Source of the DNA: Armatimonadota bacterium
GTDB taxonomy: Bacteria > Sysuimicrobiota > Sysuimicrobiia > Sysuimicrobiales > Humicultoraceae
DNA: 64,000 nt
NCBI GenBank assembly: GCA_031459855.1
Contig: JAVKHP010000001.1
Location: 2,246,906-2,310,905 of the forward strand
Direction: 5' to 3'
Made by a program: the position numbers and the translations under genes. Shown here in pieces: positions 52,741 to 63,781 of the stretch. The notes below the pieces were generated by a model, which did not search any database, was not told the origin of the DNA, and was given only the letters and a program-made list of their open reading frames with translations. Position 1 is the stretch's first letter; every line of letters begins with the position of its first letter.

Positions 52741-54060
52741 GTGATCGAGCGCTACGCCACGCCGGAGATGCGGGCGCTGTGGGCGCCCGAGACGAAGTAC
52801 GCGCTGTGGCTGGAGATCGAGCTCCTGGTGGTCGAAGCGCAGGCCGCGCGGGGCGAGATCCCCCGCGCGGTGGCGGAATGGCTGCGGCGGGACGCACGTG
52901 TCGGCACGCCCCAGCGCATCGAGGAGATCGAGCGGACCGAGACGCAGCATGACGTGGTCGCCTTCCTGCGCTCGGTCGCCGAGTTGACCGGCCCCGATGC
53001 CCGGTACCTCCACCGGGGCCTGGGCTCCACCGACGTGGTCGACACTGCCCAGAACGTGCTGTTGGTGCGGGCCGCAGACCTGCTCCTGGCGGCGCTGGAG
53101 GACGTGCGGCGCACGACCGGCCGGCTGGCCGACCGGCACCGCTACACCGTCATGGCGGGCCGCACCCACGGGATTCACGCCGAACCCATCACCTTCGGGG
53201 TCAAAGTCGCCCTGTGGCACGCCGAGCTGGGCCGGGCCGTCCGCCGCCTGCAGGCCGCGCGCGAGGCGGTGCGCGTGGGCAAGCTCTCGGGCGAGGTCGG
53301 CACGTTCGCCCACCTACCGCCCGAGATCGAGGCCGAGGTCTGCGCGCGGCTGGGGCTTGAGCCCGATCCCGTCAGCAGCCAGGTCGTCAGCCGCGACCGG
53401 CACGCCGAGTACCTGGCAGCGCTGGCCGTGCTGGCCGGGACGATCGAGAAGATCGCCACCGAGATCCGCTCATTGCAGCGCACGGAGATCCGCGAGCTCG
53501 AGGAGCCGTTCGCCCCCGGCCAGACCGGGTCGTCGGCGATGCCGCACAAGCGGAACCCGATTCTGTGCGAGCGCCTCGTGGGTCTGGCCCGCACGGTCCG
53601 TGCGGCGGCGCAGGTGGCGTTCGAGAACCAGGCGCTGTGGGGCGAGCGAGACATCACCCACTCGTCCGCCGAGCGCCTCATCCTTCCCCAGGCGACGACG
53701 CTGTCGCACTACATGCTCCGCGTCCTGCAGCGGGTCCTCGACGGCCTGCGGGTGGACGCCGACGCGATGCGCCGCAACCTGGAGCACGGCGGGGGCCTGG
53801 TGTTCAGCCACCGGGTGCTGCTGGCCCTGATCGACAAGGGGCTGCCACGCGACGAGGCCTACCGGATCGTGCAGGACGCGGCCATGGCCGCGCTGGACGG
53901 CCGCGGCCGGTTCCGTGACCTGCTCGCGGCGACGGGCGCCCTCAGCGCGGAGGAGCTCGACGCCTGCTTCGACCTCGCCCCCTACCTGCGCCACGTCGAC
54001 GCGATCCTGGAGCGCGCTGGGATCCCCCGGGTCCCTGCGCCGTCGGGCAGCACGCCGTGA
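52741..54060 (+). CDS. purB: Adenylosuccinate lyase
   Basis: A 439-residue lyase acting twice in purine synthesis (SAICAR to AICAR and adenylosuccinate to AMP). It has ALWLEIELLVVEAQA, TQHDVVAFLRSVAE, GSTDVVDTAQN, MAGRTHGIHAEPITFG and the signature loop GSSAMPHKRNPILCERL with its mobile serine. GTG start. Overlaps purC by 4 bases. Confidence 0.96.
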   Translation: MIERYATPEMRALWAPETKYALWLEIELLVVEAQAARGEIPRAVAEWLRRDARVGTPQRIEEIERTETQHDVVAFLRSVAELTGPDARYLHRGLGSTDVVDTAQNVLLVRAADLLLAALEDVRRTTGRLADRHRYTVMAGRTHGIHAEPITFGVKVALWHAELGRAVRRLQAAREAVRVGKLSGEVGTFAHLPPEIEAEVCARLGLEPDPVSSQVVSRDRHAEYLAALAVLAGTIEKIATEIRSLQRTEIRELEEPFAPGQTGSSAMPHKRNPILCERLVGLARTVRAAAQVAFENQALWGERDITHSSAERLILPQATTLSHYMLRVLQRVLDGLRVDADAMRRNLEHGGGLVFSHRVLLALIDKGLPRDEAYRIVQDAAMAALDGRGRFRDLLAATGALSAEELDACFDLAPYLRHVDAILERAGIPRVPAPSGSTP

Positions 54061-54971
54061 GCACGCCGACGGTCGCACTGCGGGAGACCGCGCTGCCCCT
54101 GACGCTGTACGCCCGGGGGAAGGTGCGCGACCTCTACGAGGCCGGTGACGAGGCCGGCGAACTGCTGCTGATGGTGGCTACGGACCGGATCTCGGCGTTT
54201 GACCACGTGCTGCCCACTCCGGTACCGGACAAGGGCCGCGTCCTGACGCAGCTCTCGGCCTTCTGGTTCGAGGCGACGCGCGGCCTGGCTCCGAATCACT
54301 ACCTGACCGCCGATCCCGCGGCCATGCCCGCCCCGCTCGGCGCGCTGGCGACGTCGCTAGGAGGTCGGGCCATGCTGGTCCGCCGCGCCCGCCGGCTCGA
54401 CGTCGAATGCGTGGTGCGTGGCTACCTGGCCGGTGGGGGCTGGTCCGAGTACCGGCAGACAGGGGCCATCAGCGGTGTGCGGCTGCCCGGAGGGCTCCGG
54501 GAGGGCGACCCGCTGGCCCAGCCGATCTTCACGCCCGCGGCCAAAGCCTCTACGGGGCACGACCACAACATCACCTTCGACGAGGTCGTGGCGCTCGTGG
54601 GCCCGGCGCTGGCCGAGCAGCTCCGGGCGTGGAGCTTGGCCCTCTACGCGCACGCCCATGCGCACGCGGCAGCCTGCGGGCTCGTGCTGGCCGACACGAA
54701 GGTCGAGTTCGGCCTGCTGCCAGGGAGCCCGGCGCGGCTGGTGGTCATCGACGAACTGCTGACCCCCGACTCGTCGCGGTTCTGGGACGCCGCCGACTAC
54801 GCGCGCGGTGTGCTCGTGCCGCTGGACAAGCAGTTCGTCCGGGACTACCTGCTGCAGATCGGATGGGATCGCCAGAGCCCGCCGCCGCCCCTGCCGCCCG
54901 AGGTGGTGGCGGCTACCGCACAGCGCTACCGCGAGACCTACCGCCGTCTTGTGGGGAGGGAGCTGTCCTAG
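54057..54971 (+). CDS. purC: SAICAR synthetase
   Basis: A 304-residue ATP-dependent ligase adding aspartate to CAIR. The motifs are YARGKVRDLYEAGDEAGELLLMVATDRISAFD, VECVVRGYLAGGGWSEY, the HDHNITFDE-like GHDHNITFDEVV and VLADTKVEFGLL followed by DELLTPDSSRFWDAADY. The length matches the longer type (about 300 residues) seen in actinobacteria and yeast rather than the 240-residue type. It overlaps purB, and its stop abuts the purS start. Confidence 0.95.
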   Translation: MSTPTVALRETALPLTLYARGKVRDLYEAGDEAGELLLMVATDRISAFDHVLPTPVPDKGRVLTQLSAFWFEATRGLAPNHYLTADPAAMPAPLGALATSLGGRAMLVRRARRLDVECVVRGYLAGGGWSEYRQTGAISGVRLPGGLREGDPLAQPIFTPAAKASTGHDHNITFDEVVALVGPALAEQLRAWSLALYAHAHAHAAACGLVLADTKVEFGLLPGSPARLVVIDELLTPDSSRFWDAADYARGVLVPLDKQFVRDYLLQIGWDRQSPPPPLPPEVVAATAQRYRETYRRLVGRELS

Positions 54972-55417
54972 TGCCGACGTTCCGGATCGTCGTCATGCTC
55001 AAACCCGGGGTCCTGGACGCGCCCGGACAGGCCGTGGCCCGCGGGCTCGCGGCGCTGGGCTTTCCCGCCGTAGACGTGCGGGTTGGGAAGGTCATCGAGC
55101 TGGCGGTCCCCGAGGGTCACGTCCACCGCCTCGACGAGATCTGCGCGCGGTTCCTTGCCAACCCGCTGATCGAGACCTGGGAGATCCAGCGCTCTCCTAG
55201 CCCAACGGCTGCCACCGTCGGGACGGACGGGTCTGCCACCGTTGCGGGGATGGGCGAGTCCCCGGCCGCACAGGCGCCGGCTGCGTCCGCGGTGCTCGGC
55301 GGCCTGGCCCCGCCCGGCGTCGCCTCGCCGGGCGCCGACGTGCCCGGTGCCGACGACGCGCGGCCGCCGGCCGCCCACGCGGGAACTGCACCCTTGCTCG
55401 GGGAGGCCCGACCGTGA
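54971..55417 (+). CDS. purS: PurS subunit of FGAM synthase, with C-terminal extension
   Basis: A 148-residue protein. Residues 1-73 are the complete PurS fold (FRIVVMLKPGVLDAPGQAV, VRVGKVIELAV, ARFLANPLIETWEIQ), which bridges PurQ and small PurL. The remaining 75 residues are a low-complexity Ala/Pro/Gly tail not found in typical 80-residue PurS. The GTG start shares a base with the purC stop, and the end overlaps purQ by 4 bases, so the long form is not due to a missed stop. Function of the tail is unknown. Confidence 0.92.
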   Translation: MPTFRIVVMLKPGVLDAPGQAVARGLAALGFPAVDVRVGKVIELAVPEGHVHRLDEICARFLANPLIETWEIQRSPSPTAATVGTDGSATVAGMGESPAAQAPAASAVLGGLAPPGVASPGADVPGADDARPPAAHAGTAPLLGEARP

Positions 55418-56160
55418 CCTGGGGTGTGGTGGTCTTCCCGGGCTCCAACAACGATCGTGACGCCGTGCACGTGCTGCGGCACGTGGTGGGCGTCGACGTG
55501 GTGGAGGTCTGGCACGAGGACCGTGAGCTGGCGGGGGTCGACGCCCTGGTGCTGCCCGGTGGCTTTTCGTACGGCGACTACCTGCGGGCAGGGGCCATCG
55601 CCGCCACGGCACCCGTGATGGACGCGGTGCGCGCCCTGGCAGCGGCAGGCAAGCCGGTGCTGGGTATCTGCAACGGGTTTCAGATCCTGACCGAGGCAGG
55701 GTTGTTGCCGGGCACGCTGGTGCGCAACGCGGGCCTGCGGTTCCGGTGCCGGCCGGTCTGGGTGCGAGTCGACTCGCAGCGCACGCCGTTCACCGCGGCC
55801 CTGCCCGTCGGCACGGTACTGCAGATGCCCATCGCGCACGGCGAGGGCGCCTACCTGGCGCCGCCCGACGAGGTCGCAGCGCTGGACACATCCGGCCGCA
55901 TCGTCTTCCGGTACTGTGATCCGTCCGGGCGCGTCACGCCCGAGGCCAACCCCAACGGGTCGGTGGCGGAGATCGCCGGCGTGGCGAACGCGACGGGCAA
56001 CGTCGTGGGGCTGATGCCGCACCCCGAGCGCGCGTCCGAAGCGGTGCTGGGGTCGACCGACGGCCTGCGGCTGTTCGCCTCGGCCGTGGCGTGGTTGCAC
56101 CAGCAGCCGCAGGCGGTGTCCGCCGGGGCGGCGTTGGCGAGCCAGGGAGGGTCCCGGTGA
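55414..56160 (+). CDS. purQ: PurQ glutaminase subunit of FGAM synthase
   Basis: A 248-residue class I glutamine amidotransferase supplying ammonia to PurL. It reads GVVVFPGSNNDRDAVHVL, LVLPGGFSYGDYLRAGAIAA, the nucleophile Cys in VLGICNGFQILTEAGLLPG (near residue 86) and the His-x-Glu of LMPHPERASE. The GTG start overlaps purS and the end overlaps purL by 4 bases. Confidence 0.96.
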   Translation: MTWGVVVFPGSNNDRDAVHVLRHVVGVDVVEVWHEDRELAGVDALVLPGGFSYGDYLRAGAIAATAPVMDAVRALAAAGKPVLGICNGFQILTEAGLLPGTLVRNAGLRFRCRPVWVRVDSQRTPFTAALPVGTVLQMPIAHGEGAYLAPPDEVAALDTSGRIVFRYCDPSGRVTPEANPNGSVAEIAGVANATGNVVGLMPHPERASEAVLGSTDGLRLFASAVAWLHQQPQAVSAGAALASQGGSR

Positions 56161-58373
56161 GCGCGGTCGCGCCAGACCTGGCCGCTCGCGCCGGCTTGAC
56201 TCCCGAAGACTACGCGCTGATCTGCCGGACCCTGGGGCGGGCGCCCAACCCCGTGGAAGCCCGCATGTTCGCCGTGATGTGGTCGGAGCACTGTGGCTAC
56301 ATGCACTCCAAACGCGTCCTGCGCCGGCTGCCGACCGCGTCGCCACGGCTCCTCCGCGGGCCGGGCGAGAACGCCGGCGTCGTGGCCGTGGGCGACGGAT
56401 GGGCCGTGGCGTTCAAGATGGAGAGCCACAACCACCCCAGCGCGGTCGACCCGTACAACGGGGCGGCAACGGGCGTGGGCGGAATCATCCGCGACGTGCT
56501 CGCGATGGGTGCCCGTCCCATCGCGCTGCTCGACGCCCTCCGCTTCGGCCCGCTGGACGAGCCGCGGGCCCGGCGGTTGCTGGCCGGCGTCGTGGCCGGC
56601 ATCGCCGGCTACGGCAACGCCATCGGGGTGCCTACCGTCGGCGGTGAGATCCTGGTCGACGCCTGCTACCGCGACAATCCCCTGGTGAACGTGGCCTGCC
56701 TGGGCCTGGTGCGTACCGACCGCGTGGCCTCCTCGGCGGCCGCGGGGCCGGGCAACGTGGTGCTCTACGCCGGCGCGCGCACCGGCCGCGACGGCATCGG
56801 GGGGGCGGCCTTCGCCTCCACCGAGCTCGACGCGGGACGCGAGCAGGCCGACCGCGCGTCGGTGCAGCTGGGCGATCCATTTACCGGGAAGCTCCTGATC
56901 GAGGCCACCCTGCAGGCGCTGGAGACCGGGGCCGTGGTGGCCATCCAGGACATGGGGGCCGCGGGCCTGACGTGCGCGGCCGCTGAGATGGCCGCCCGCG
57001 GTGGCGTCGGGATGGAGCTCGACGTGGACCGGGTGCCGCTGCGGGAACCACAGATGCGTCCCGACGAGATCCTGCTGAGCGAGTCGCAGGAGCGCATGTT
57101 GCTCGTCGTCCGCCGTGACGACGTCGCGCGGGTAGCGGCCATCTACCGCCGGTGGGGACTCGAGGCGGCCGTGATCGGCACCGTGCTCGCCGAGCCCCGG
57201 CTGCGCGTCCTGGCCGGCGGGCAGGTCGTCGCCGATCTGCCGCCACGGGCACTGGCCAACGCGCCGGCCTACGAGCCGGCCGAGGCCGTGCCCGCAGACC
57301 TCGAGGCCCGCTGGGCGCTGCCCGCGTTGCCGCCCCTCGACGACCTGGGCGACGCGGTGCTGGCGCTGCTCGCTCATCCCGATGTGGCCAGCAAGCAGGC
57401 CGTGTACGAACAGTACGACCACATGGTCGGGATCCGCACCGTGGCGCCGCCGGGCGCCGACGCGGCGGTGCTGCGGCTGCTGGAGGTCCCGCCGCGGGGA
57501 GTGGCGTTCGTCGCAGACGGCAACGCGCGGTGGTGCGCGCTGGACCCTTCGCGCGGCGCCGCGCTGGTCGTGCTGGAGGCGGCTGCCAACCTCGCCTGCG
57601 TGGGCGCCACGCCGCTGGGGCTCACCGACTGCCTGAACTTCGGCAGCCCACGGCGCCCCGAGGTCTTCTGGGCCTTTCGCGAGACCGTCGACGGGCTGGC
57701 TGCGGCCTGCCGCGCGCTGGGGATCCCCGTGGTGGGCGGCAACGTCTCGTTCTACAACGAGGCGGAGGGCGCCCATGATCGGGCCATCCTGCCCACCCCG
57801 ATCGTCGCGATGGTCGGCCTGGTGGACGACGTGGCCGCGATTGGGCGGATGGGGTTTGTGCGCGCTGGCGACCGCATCGTGCTGCTGGGGCCCGACAGCG
57901 CCACGCTCGGCGCGAGCCTGCACGCACGCCTGGTCACCGGCAGGGACTGCGGGCGCCCTGCGGCTCCAGCGTTTGCTGCTGCGGTCGCCGCCACCGCGCT
58001 GGTGCGGGATGCCGTGCGCCAGGGGGTGCTGCGCTCCGCGCACGACTGCAGCGAGGGCGGGCTCGCCGTCGCGCTCGCCGAAGCGTGCATCGCGGGCGGG
58101 ATAGGTGCGACGGTGGCCCTGCCGGCGCCGGCGGACGGCGATGGCCGTCGCGCGTGGTTTGGCGAGGGGCCGGGCCGGTTTGTCGTCTCGTGCCTTCCGG
58201 AGCATGTGCAGGCCATCACGGCCGCGGCCGCCGCTGCGGGGGTGCCGTGCGCCGTGCTCGGGACGGTGGGCGGCGACGCGCTCTGCATGCAGTGGACTGC
58301 CGGCAGCACCACCCGCACGACCTCGCTGCCCCTGGACGCGCTCGTGGCCGCGTGGACCAGCCTGGAGGTGTAG
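56157..58373 (+). CDS. purL: FGAM synthase, small PurL form
   Basis: A 738-residue ATP-dependent synthase converting FGAR to FGAM. It lacks the N- and C-terminal domains of the 1300-residue enzyme, consistent with the PurS/Q partners. Landmarks are FAVMWSEHCGYMHSK, GPGENAGVVAVGDGWAVAFKMESHNHPSAVDPYNGAATGVGGIIRDVLAMGARP (split here for reading), GAAGLTCAAAEMAARGG and GGNVSFYNEAEG. The GTG start overlaps purQ. GGAGG for purF lies within its last codons. Confidence 0.96.
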   Translation: MSAVAPDLAARAGLTPEDYALICRTLGRAPNPVEARMFAVMWSEHCGYMHSKRVLRRLPTASPRLLRGPGENAGVVAVGDGWAVAFKMESHNHPSAVDPYNGAATGVGGIIRDVLAMGARPIALLDALRFGPLDEPRARRLLAGVVAGIAGYGNAIGVPTVGGEILVDACYRDNPLVNVACLGLVRTDRVASSAAAGPGNVVLYAGARTGRDGIGGAAFASTELDAGREQADRASVQLGDPFTGKLLIEATLQALETGAVVAIQDMGAAGLTCAAAEMAARGGVGMELDVDRVPLREPQMRPDEILLSESQERMLLVVRRDDVARVAAIYRRWGLEAAVIGTVLAEPRLRVLAGGQVVADLPPRALANAPAYEPAEAVPADLEARWALPALPPLDDLGDAVLALLAHPDVASKQAVYEQYDHMVGIRTVAPPGADAAVLRLLEVPPRGVAFVADGNARWCALDPSRGAALVVLEAAANLACVGATPLGLTDCLNFGSPRRPEVFWAFRETVDGLAAACRALGIPVVGGNVSFYNEAEGAHDRAILPTPIVAMVGLVDDVAAIGRMGFVRAGDRIVLLGPDSATLGASLHARLVTGRDCGRPAAPAFAAAVAATALVRDAVRQGVLRSAHDCSEGGLAVALAEACIAGGIGATVALPAPADGDGRRAWFGEGPGRFVVSCLPEHVQAITAAAAAAGVPCAVLGTVGGDALCMQWTAGSTTRTTSLPLDALVAAWTSLEV

Positions 58374-58375
58374 CG

Positions 58376-59908
58376 ATGGCAGGTGGCGGTGGCGATCCGG
58401 TCGTGCGCGCCCTCCACCCAGCGCCCGCGGCGCCGCAGCGCGAGACCGCAGAGGACGGCGGGCATCCAGCCGGGCCGGCGCATGCGTGGAAGGAGGAGTG
58501 CGGGGTGGCCGGGGTCGTCTGCCGCGACGGGACCGCGGCGGCGCCGCTGGTGCACGTCGCGCTGTACGCCCTCCAGCACCGCGGGCAGGAGAGCGCGGGC
58601 ATCGCCGCCTTCGACGGTCGCGAAGTACGCCTGCACCGCGGCATGGGGCTCGTGGCGCAGGTCTTCGACGCGGCCCGGATCGAGGCGCTGCCCGGTGCCG
58701 TCGCCATCGGGCACGTGCGCTACGCGACCATGGGCTCCGCACAGCTGGAGAACGCGCAGCCCATTGTCGTCGCCTCGCCGTGGGGGCCGGTGGCCATCGC
58801 CCACAACGGCAACCTCATCAACGCGCCGCAGGTACGCCGCGCCCTCGAAGCCCAGGGCGTGATGTTCGCCGGCACCACGGACAGCGAGGTGATCGCCCAC
58901 CTGATCGCCCGGGCCCCGGCCGCCGATCCGGACGACGCGGTGGCCTCGTGCATGACCAGGCTGGAGGGCGCCTACACGGTCGTGGCCGCGGCCGGCGGCC
59001 GGCTCTACGGCTTCCGCGATCCCTGGGCGATCCGTCCGCTCGTCGTCGGGCGCGGGCCGTGGGGCTGGGCGCTGGCGTCCGAGACGTGCGCCTTCGACCA
59101 CATCGGCGCGGAGTACGTCGCCGAGGTGGAACCGGGTGCCCTGGTCGTCCTCGATCGCGACGGGCTGCGCACCCGCCAGGTGCTCTCCCCCGCGCAGCGC
59201 GCCGCGTGCGTCTTCGAGTACATCTACTTCGCCCGCCCCGACAGCGTCCTGGCCGGGCGCAACGTCCACCAGGCCCGGCGGCGCATGGGACGGATCCTGG
59301 CCCGCGAGCACCCGGCCGACGCCGACATCGTGATCCCCGTCCCCGACTCCGGCACGTCGGCGGCCATGGGCTTTGCCGAAGCCGCGGGCCTCCCCTTCGA
59401 GGTCGGGTTGATCAAGAACCGGTACATCGGCCGCACCTTCATCCAGCCGGATCAGGCCACGCGCGACTTTGGCGTGCGCCTGAAGCTCAACCCCAACGTC
59501 GAGGTGATCGCCGGACGGCGCGTCGTGTTGGTGGACGACTCGATCGTCCGCGGCACGACCTCGGGACGCATCGTGCGCCTGCTGCGGGCGGCGGGTGCCC
59601 GCGAGGTCCACGTGCGCATCTCCTCGCCGCCGATCCGCTTCCCGTGTTTCTACGGCATCGACACCAGCAGCCGGGGAGAGCTGGTGGCGGCGCGTCACAC
59701 GGTGGACGAGATCCGCCGCCTGATCGGCGCCGACAGCCTGGGCTACTTGAGCCAGGCGGGGCTCGCCGAGGCCGTGGGGCTCGCGCGCCGTGACCTGTGC
59801 ATGGCCTGTCTGGACGGGCACTACCCGACCCGCGTGCCCACCGAAGCGGAGGCGGGGCGACGGGCGCTGGATGCCTTCGCCAGGTCGGCCGCGCCCAGCC
59901 GCTCGTGA
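58376..59908 (+). CDS. purF: Amidophosphoribosyltransferase
   Basis: A 510-residue enzyme for the first committed step, PRPP to phosphoribosylamine. A propeptide of about 42 residues precedes the nucleophile Cys in KEECGVAGVV, so processing is expected as in the Bacillus-type enzyme. The glutaminase part has LQHRGQESAGIA, GHVRYATMG and HNGNLINA; the transferase part has the PRPP loop VVLVDDSIVRGTTS. Cysteines near the C-terminus and in FPCFYGID/DLCMACLDG are consistent with the iron-sulphur type. Starts 2 bases after the purL stop. Confidence 0.96.
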   Translation: MAGGGGDPVVRALHPAPAAPQRETAEDGGHPAGPAHAWKEECGVAGVVCRDGTAAAPLVHVALYALQHRGQESAGIAAFDGREVRLHRGMGLVAQVFDAARIEALPGAVAIGHVRYATMGSAQLENAQPIVVASPWGPVAIAHNGNLINAPQVRRALEAQGVMFAGTTDSEVIAHLIARAPAADPDDAVASCMTRLEGAYTVVAAAGGRLYGFRDPWAIRPLVVGRGPWGWALASETCAFDHIGAEYVAEVEPGALVVLDRDGLRTRQVLSPAQRAACVFEYIYFARPDSVLAGRNVHQARRRMGRILAREHPADADIVIPVPDSGTSAAMGFAEAAGLPFEVGLIKNRYIGRTFIQPDQATRDFGVRLKLNPNVEVIAGRRVVLVDDSIVRGTTSGRIVRLLRAAGAREVHVRISSPPIRFPCFYGIDTSSRGELVAARHTVDEIRRLIGADSLGYLSQAGLAEAVGLARRDLCMACLDGHYPTRVPTEAEAGRRALDAFARSAAPSRS

Positions 59909-59945
59909 TCCCCTGCCCGCTGTGTGGTGACCGACAGGCCCCGTG

Positions 59946-60998
59946 ATGGAGTCGCGTGACACCCCCGCCGGTCCGTCGCCCGGCCTGTCGTACCGGGACG
60001 CCGGGGTCGACATCGCGGCGAAGGAACGGCTGCTGGCGCAGGTGGCGCCCAGCATCCGCGCGACCCACTCCCCCAGGGTGCTCGCCGGGGTCGGGGCGTT
60101 CGCTGGCGCCCTGGCGCTCCTCCCCTCGGAACGCGACGCAGTCCTCCTGGCCACCACCGACGGCGTGGGCACCAAACCCCTGCTGGCCCGCCGCCTGGGG
60201 CAGGATGCGGTCATCGGATGGGACATCGTCGCCCACTGCGCCAACGACCTGGTCGCCCAGGGTGCGCGCCCGTTGGCCTTCCTCGACTACATCGCCATGG
60301 GCCACCTCGACGGCGACCTGGTCACCACGCTGCTCGCAGCCATCGCCGAGGCGTGCCGCACGCTGGACGTGGCGCTGCTGGGCGGCGAGACCGCAGAGAT
60401 GCCCGACGTGTACGCGGCCGACGCGTACGATGTCGTGGGGACGATGGTCGGCCTGGCGCCGGCCGAGGGGCTCATCACCGGCGCCCGCATCCGCCCCGGC
60501 GACCGCCTGGTGGGGCTGGCCTCCACCGGCCTGCACACCAACGGGTACACGCTGGTGCGTCGCGTGCTCGCCAGGGCCCCCGCGGCCCTCCATGCCGTCC
60601 TGGACGACCGCGGGACCACCGTGGCGGAGGCACTGATGGCGCCCCACCGGTGCTACGCTGCCGAGGTGCTTGCGCTGCTCGCCGCTGTACAGGTCAAGGG
60701 CATCGCGCACGTCACAGGCGGTGGCCTGGGGGCGAATCTGCGCCGCGTGCTCCCGGAAGGCTGTACCGCGCGGATCCGACGTTCCTGGCCGGAGCCACCG
60801 GTCTTCGGCTGGCTGCGCCGGGTCGGCGGGGTCTCCGAGGACGAGATGGTCGCCACGTTCAACCTGGGGATCGGCATGGTGCTCGTCGTGGCACCGTCCG
60901 ACGTGGCGGTGGCCCTCGCCCACTTCGAGCGCTGCGCGGTCCCCGCCTATGAGATCGGCGAGGTCGTCCCCGGTGTACGGGAGGTCGAGTTCGGGTGA
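59946..60998 (+). CDS. purM: AIR synthetase
   Basis: A 350-residue ATP-dependent cyclase converting FGAM to AIR. The motifs are YRDAGVDIAAKERLL, LLATTDGVGTKPLLA, GWDIVAHCANDLVAQGARPLAFLDYIAMG, ALLGGETAEMPDVY and GLHTNGYTLVRRV. An ATG at 59946 or the GTG one codon earlier can start it. The stop overlaps the purN start. Length is standard. Confidence 0.95.
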   Translation: MESRDTPAGPSPGLSYRDAGVDIAAKERLLAQVAPSIRATHSPRVLAGVGAFAGALALLPSERDAVLLATTDGVGTKPLLARRLGQDAVIGWDIVAHCANDLVAQGARPLAFLDYIAMGHLDGDLVTTLLAAIAEACRTLDVALLGGETAEMPDVYAADAYDVVGTMVGLAPAEGLITGARIRPGDRLVGLASTGLHTNGYTLVRRVLARAPAALHAVLDDRGTTVAEALMAPHRCYAAEVLALLAAVQVKGIAHVTGGGLGANLRRVLPEGCTARIRRSWPEPPVFGWLRRVGGVSEDEMVATFNLGIGMVLVVAPSDVAVALAHFERCAVPAYEIGEVVPGVREVEFG

Positions 60999-61768
60999 TG
61001 CGCGTGGCTGTCTACGCCTCGGGCGCGGGCACCATCCTGCAGGCCCTGCTGGACGCGTTCGGTCCAGGACGGTGCGAGGTCGCGGGCGTGGTGCTGGTGG
61101 TGTCCAACAATCCCGACGCTGCGGCCCTGGCCCGAGCCCGTAGTGCCGGCGTGCCCACGGCGGTCGTCGACCACCGGGGCCGCAGCCGGCAGGCCTTCGA
61201 GGCCGAGCTCGCCGCGGTCACCGGTGCGCACGGGGTCGACCTGATCTGCCTCGCAGGGTTCCTGCGCATCCTCTCGCCCGAATTCGTCGGCCGCTATCCC
61301 AACCGCATCCTGAACACCCACCCGGCGCTCCTACCCGCCTTCGGCGGCAAGGGGATGTACGGCGAGCGGGTGCACCAGGCGGTACTCGCCGCGGGCGTGG
61401 CGATAAGCGGGTGCACCATCCACCTGGTGGACGAGGTTCCCGACGGTGGCCCGATCGTCGCCCAGGCCACGGTCCCGGTGTTGCCCGGCGATACCCCGGC
61501 GACGCTTGCCGCGCGCGTGCAGGCCCAAGAGCGGCGACTCTACCCCGAGGTCGTACGCTGGTGGGCACAGGGGCGCCTGGTGGTGCGCGGTCGCACCGTG
61601 GCGTGGCGCCCGGGCCCTGCGGGCGCGTCCGCTGGCGAGCCGCTGCTTGCCGGGCAGGCGCCGCATGCCACAGCCGTGCCCGCTGGCGAGCCCGCGTGGC
61701 ACTCGGGCGAGGCGTCACGTGCTGAAGCCATGGCCGATGCGGGCGTAGAGGGACGCACGGGGGCGTAG
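60995..61768 (+). CDS. purN: GAR transformylase with C-terminal extension
   Basis: A 257-residue formyltetrahydrofolate-dependent transferase. The phosphate-binding loop is SGAGTILQALLDAF (a variant of the usual SGxGSNLQ). The catalytic residues Asn107 and His109 (RILNTHPALLP) and Asp150 (VDEVPDGGPI) are intact. The core ends near residue 205; about 50 low-complexity residues follow, with an internally repeated AGEP-type sequence. Start GTG 60995 or ATG 60998. A 52-base gap separates it from purH. Confidence 0.93.
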   Translation: MMRVAVYASGAGTILQALLDAFGPGRCEVAGVVLVVSNNPDAAALARARSAGVPTAVVDHRGRSRQAFEAELAAVTGAHGVDLICLAGFLRILSPEFVGRYPNRILNTHPALLPAFGGKGMYGERVHQAVLAAGVAISGCTIHLVDEVPDGGPIVAQATVPVLPGDTPATLAARVQAQERRLYPEVVRWWAQGRLVVRGRTVAWRPGPAGASAGEPLLAGQAPHATAVPAGEPAWHSGEASRAEAMADAGVEGRTGA

Positions 61769-61820
61769 CAAGTACAGAACTGCCCAGCCGAGAGACCACA
61801 CCCTGGTAGGAGGGACCATC

Positions 61821-63353
<1,533 letters not shown>

Positions 63354-63361
63354 ACCCCGCC

Positions 63362-63781
63362 ATGATGATCTACGGGCGCGCAGTGATGATGGGCGGGCTC
63401 GCGATGTTGATGGTGCTGGGCCTGCCCTTGGGGCGGGGGCGGCCGGCGGCGGGCGGCCCGGCGCTCGTCGTGCAGACGGAGCAGGTCGTCCGGGGCCGCG
63501 AGATCTTTGCGATGCAGTGCAGCCGGTGCCACGGCGACCAGGGGCAGGGGACGGAAGACGGCCCGCGTCTGATCGGTCCCGGCACCGGCCTGCGTGGGTA
63601 CCAGACTGCCCAGCGCCTGTTCGAGTTCGTCCGCAGCGAGATGCCGGCCAGCGCGCCCGGCAGTCTGCAGGTGCAGGAGTACTGGGACGTGCTGGCGTTC
63701 ATCCTCGACGCGAACCGTCTGTTGCCGCCTGGGGCCACACTCGGGCCGGAGAACGCACCCGACATCCGCCTGGACCAGTAG
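63362..63781 (+). CDS. Small exported c-type cytochrome
   Basis: A 139-residue protein with an N-terminal signal/anchor (MMGGLAMLMVLGLPL). A single haem c site CSRCH (in FAMQCSRCHGDQGQGTEDGP) follows, and SEMPAS may supply the distal methionine. It resembles small soluble cytochrome c electron carriers (cytochrome c-552/cbb3 subunit type). A TTG at 63350 overlapping the purH stop is an alternative start. No other respiratory gene is visible before the window ends. Confidence 0.82.
   Translation: MMIYGRAVMMGGLAMLMVLGLPLGRGRPAAGGPALVVQTEQVVRGREIFAMQCSRCHGDQGQGTEDGPRLIGPGTGLRGYQTAQRLFEFVRSEMPASAPGSLQVQEYWDVLAFILDANRLLPPGATLGPENAPDIRLDQ

Noticed and set aside
57752..60244. 830-codon minus-strand frame opposite purL, purF and purM
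   Set aside because: The opposite strand has complete purine enzymes with all catalytic motifs; this frame is a composition artefact of high GC.
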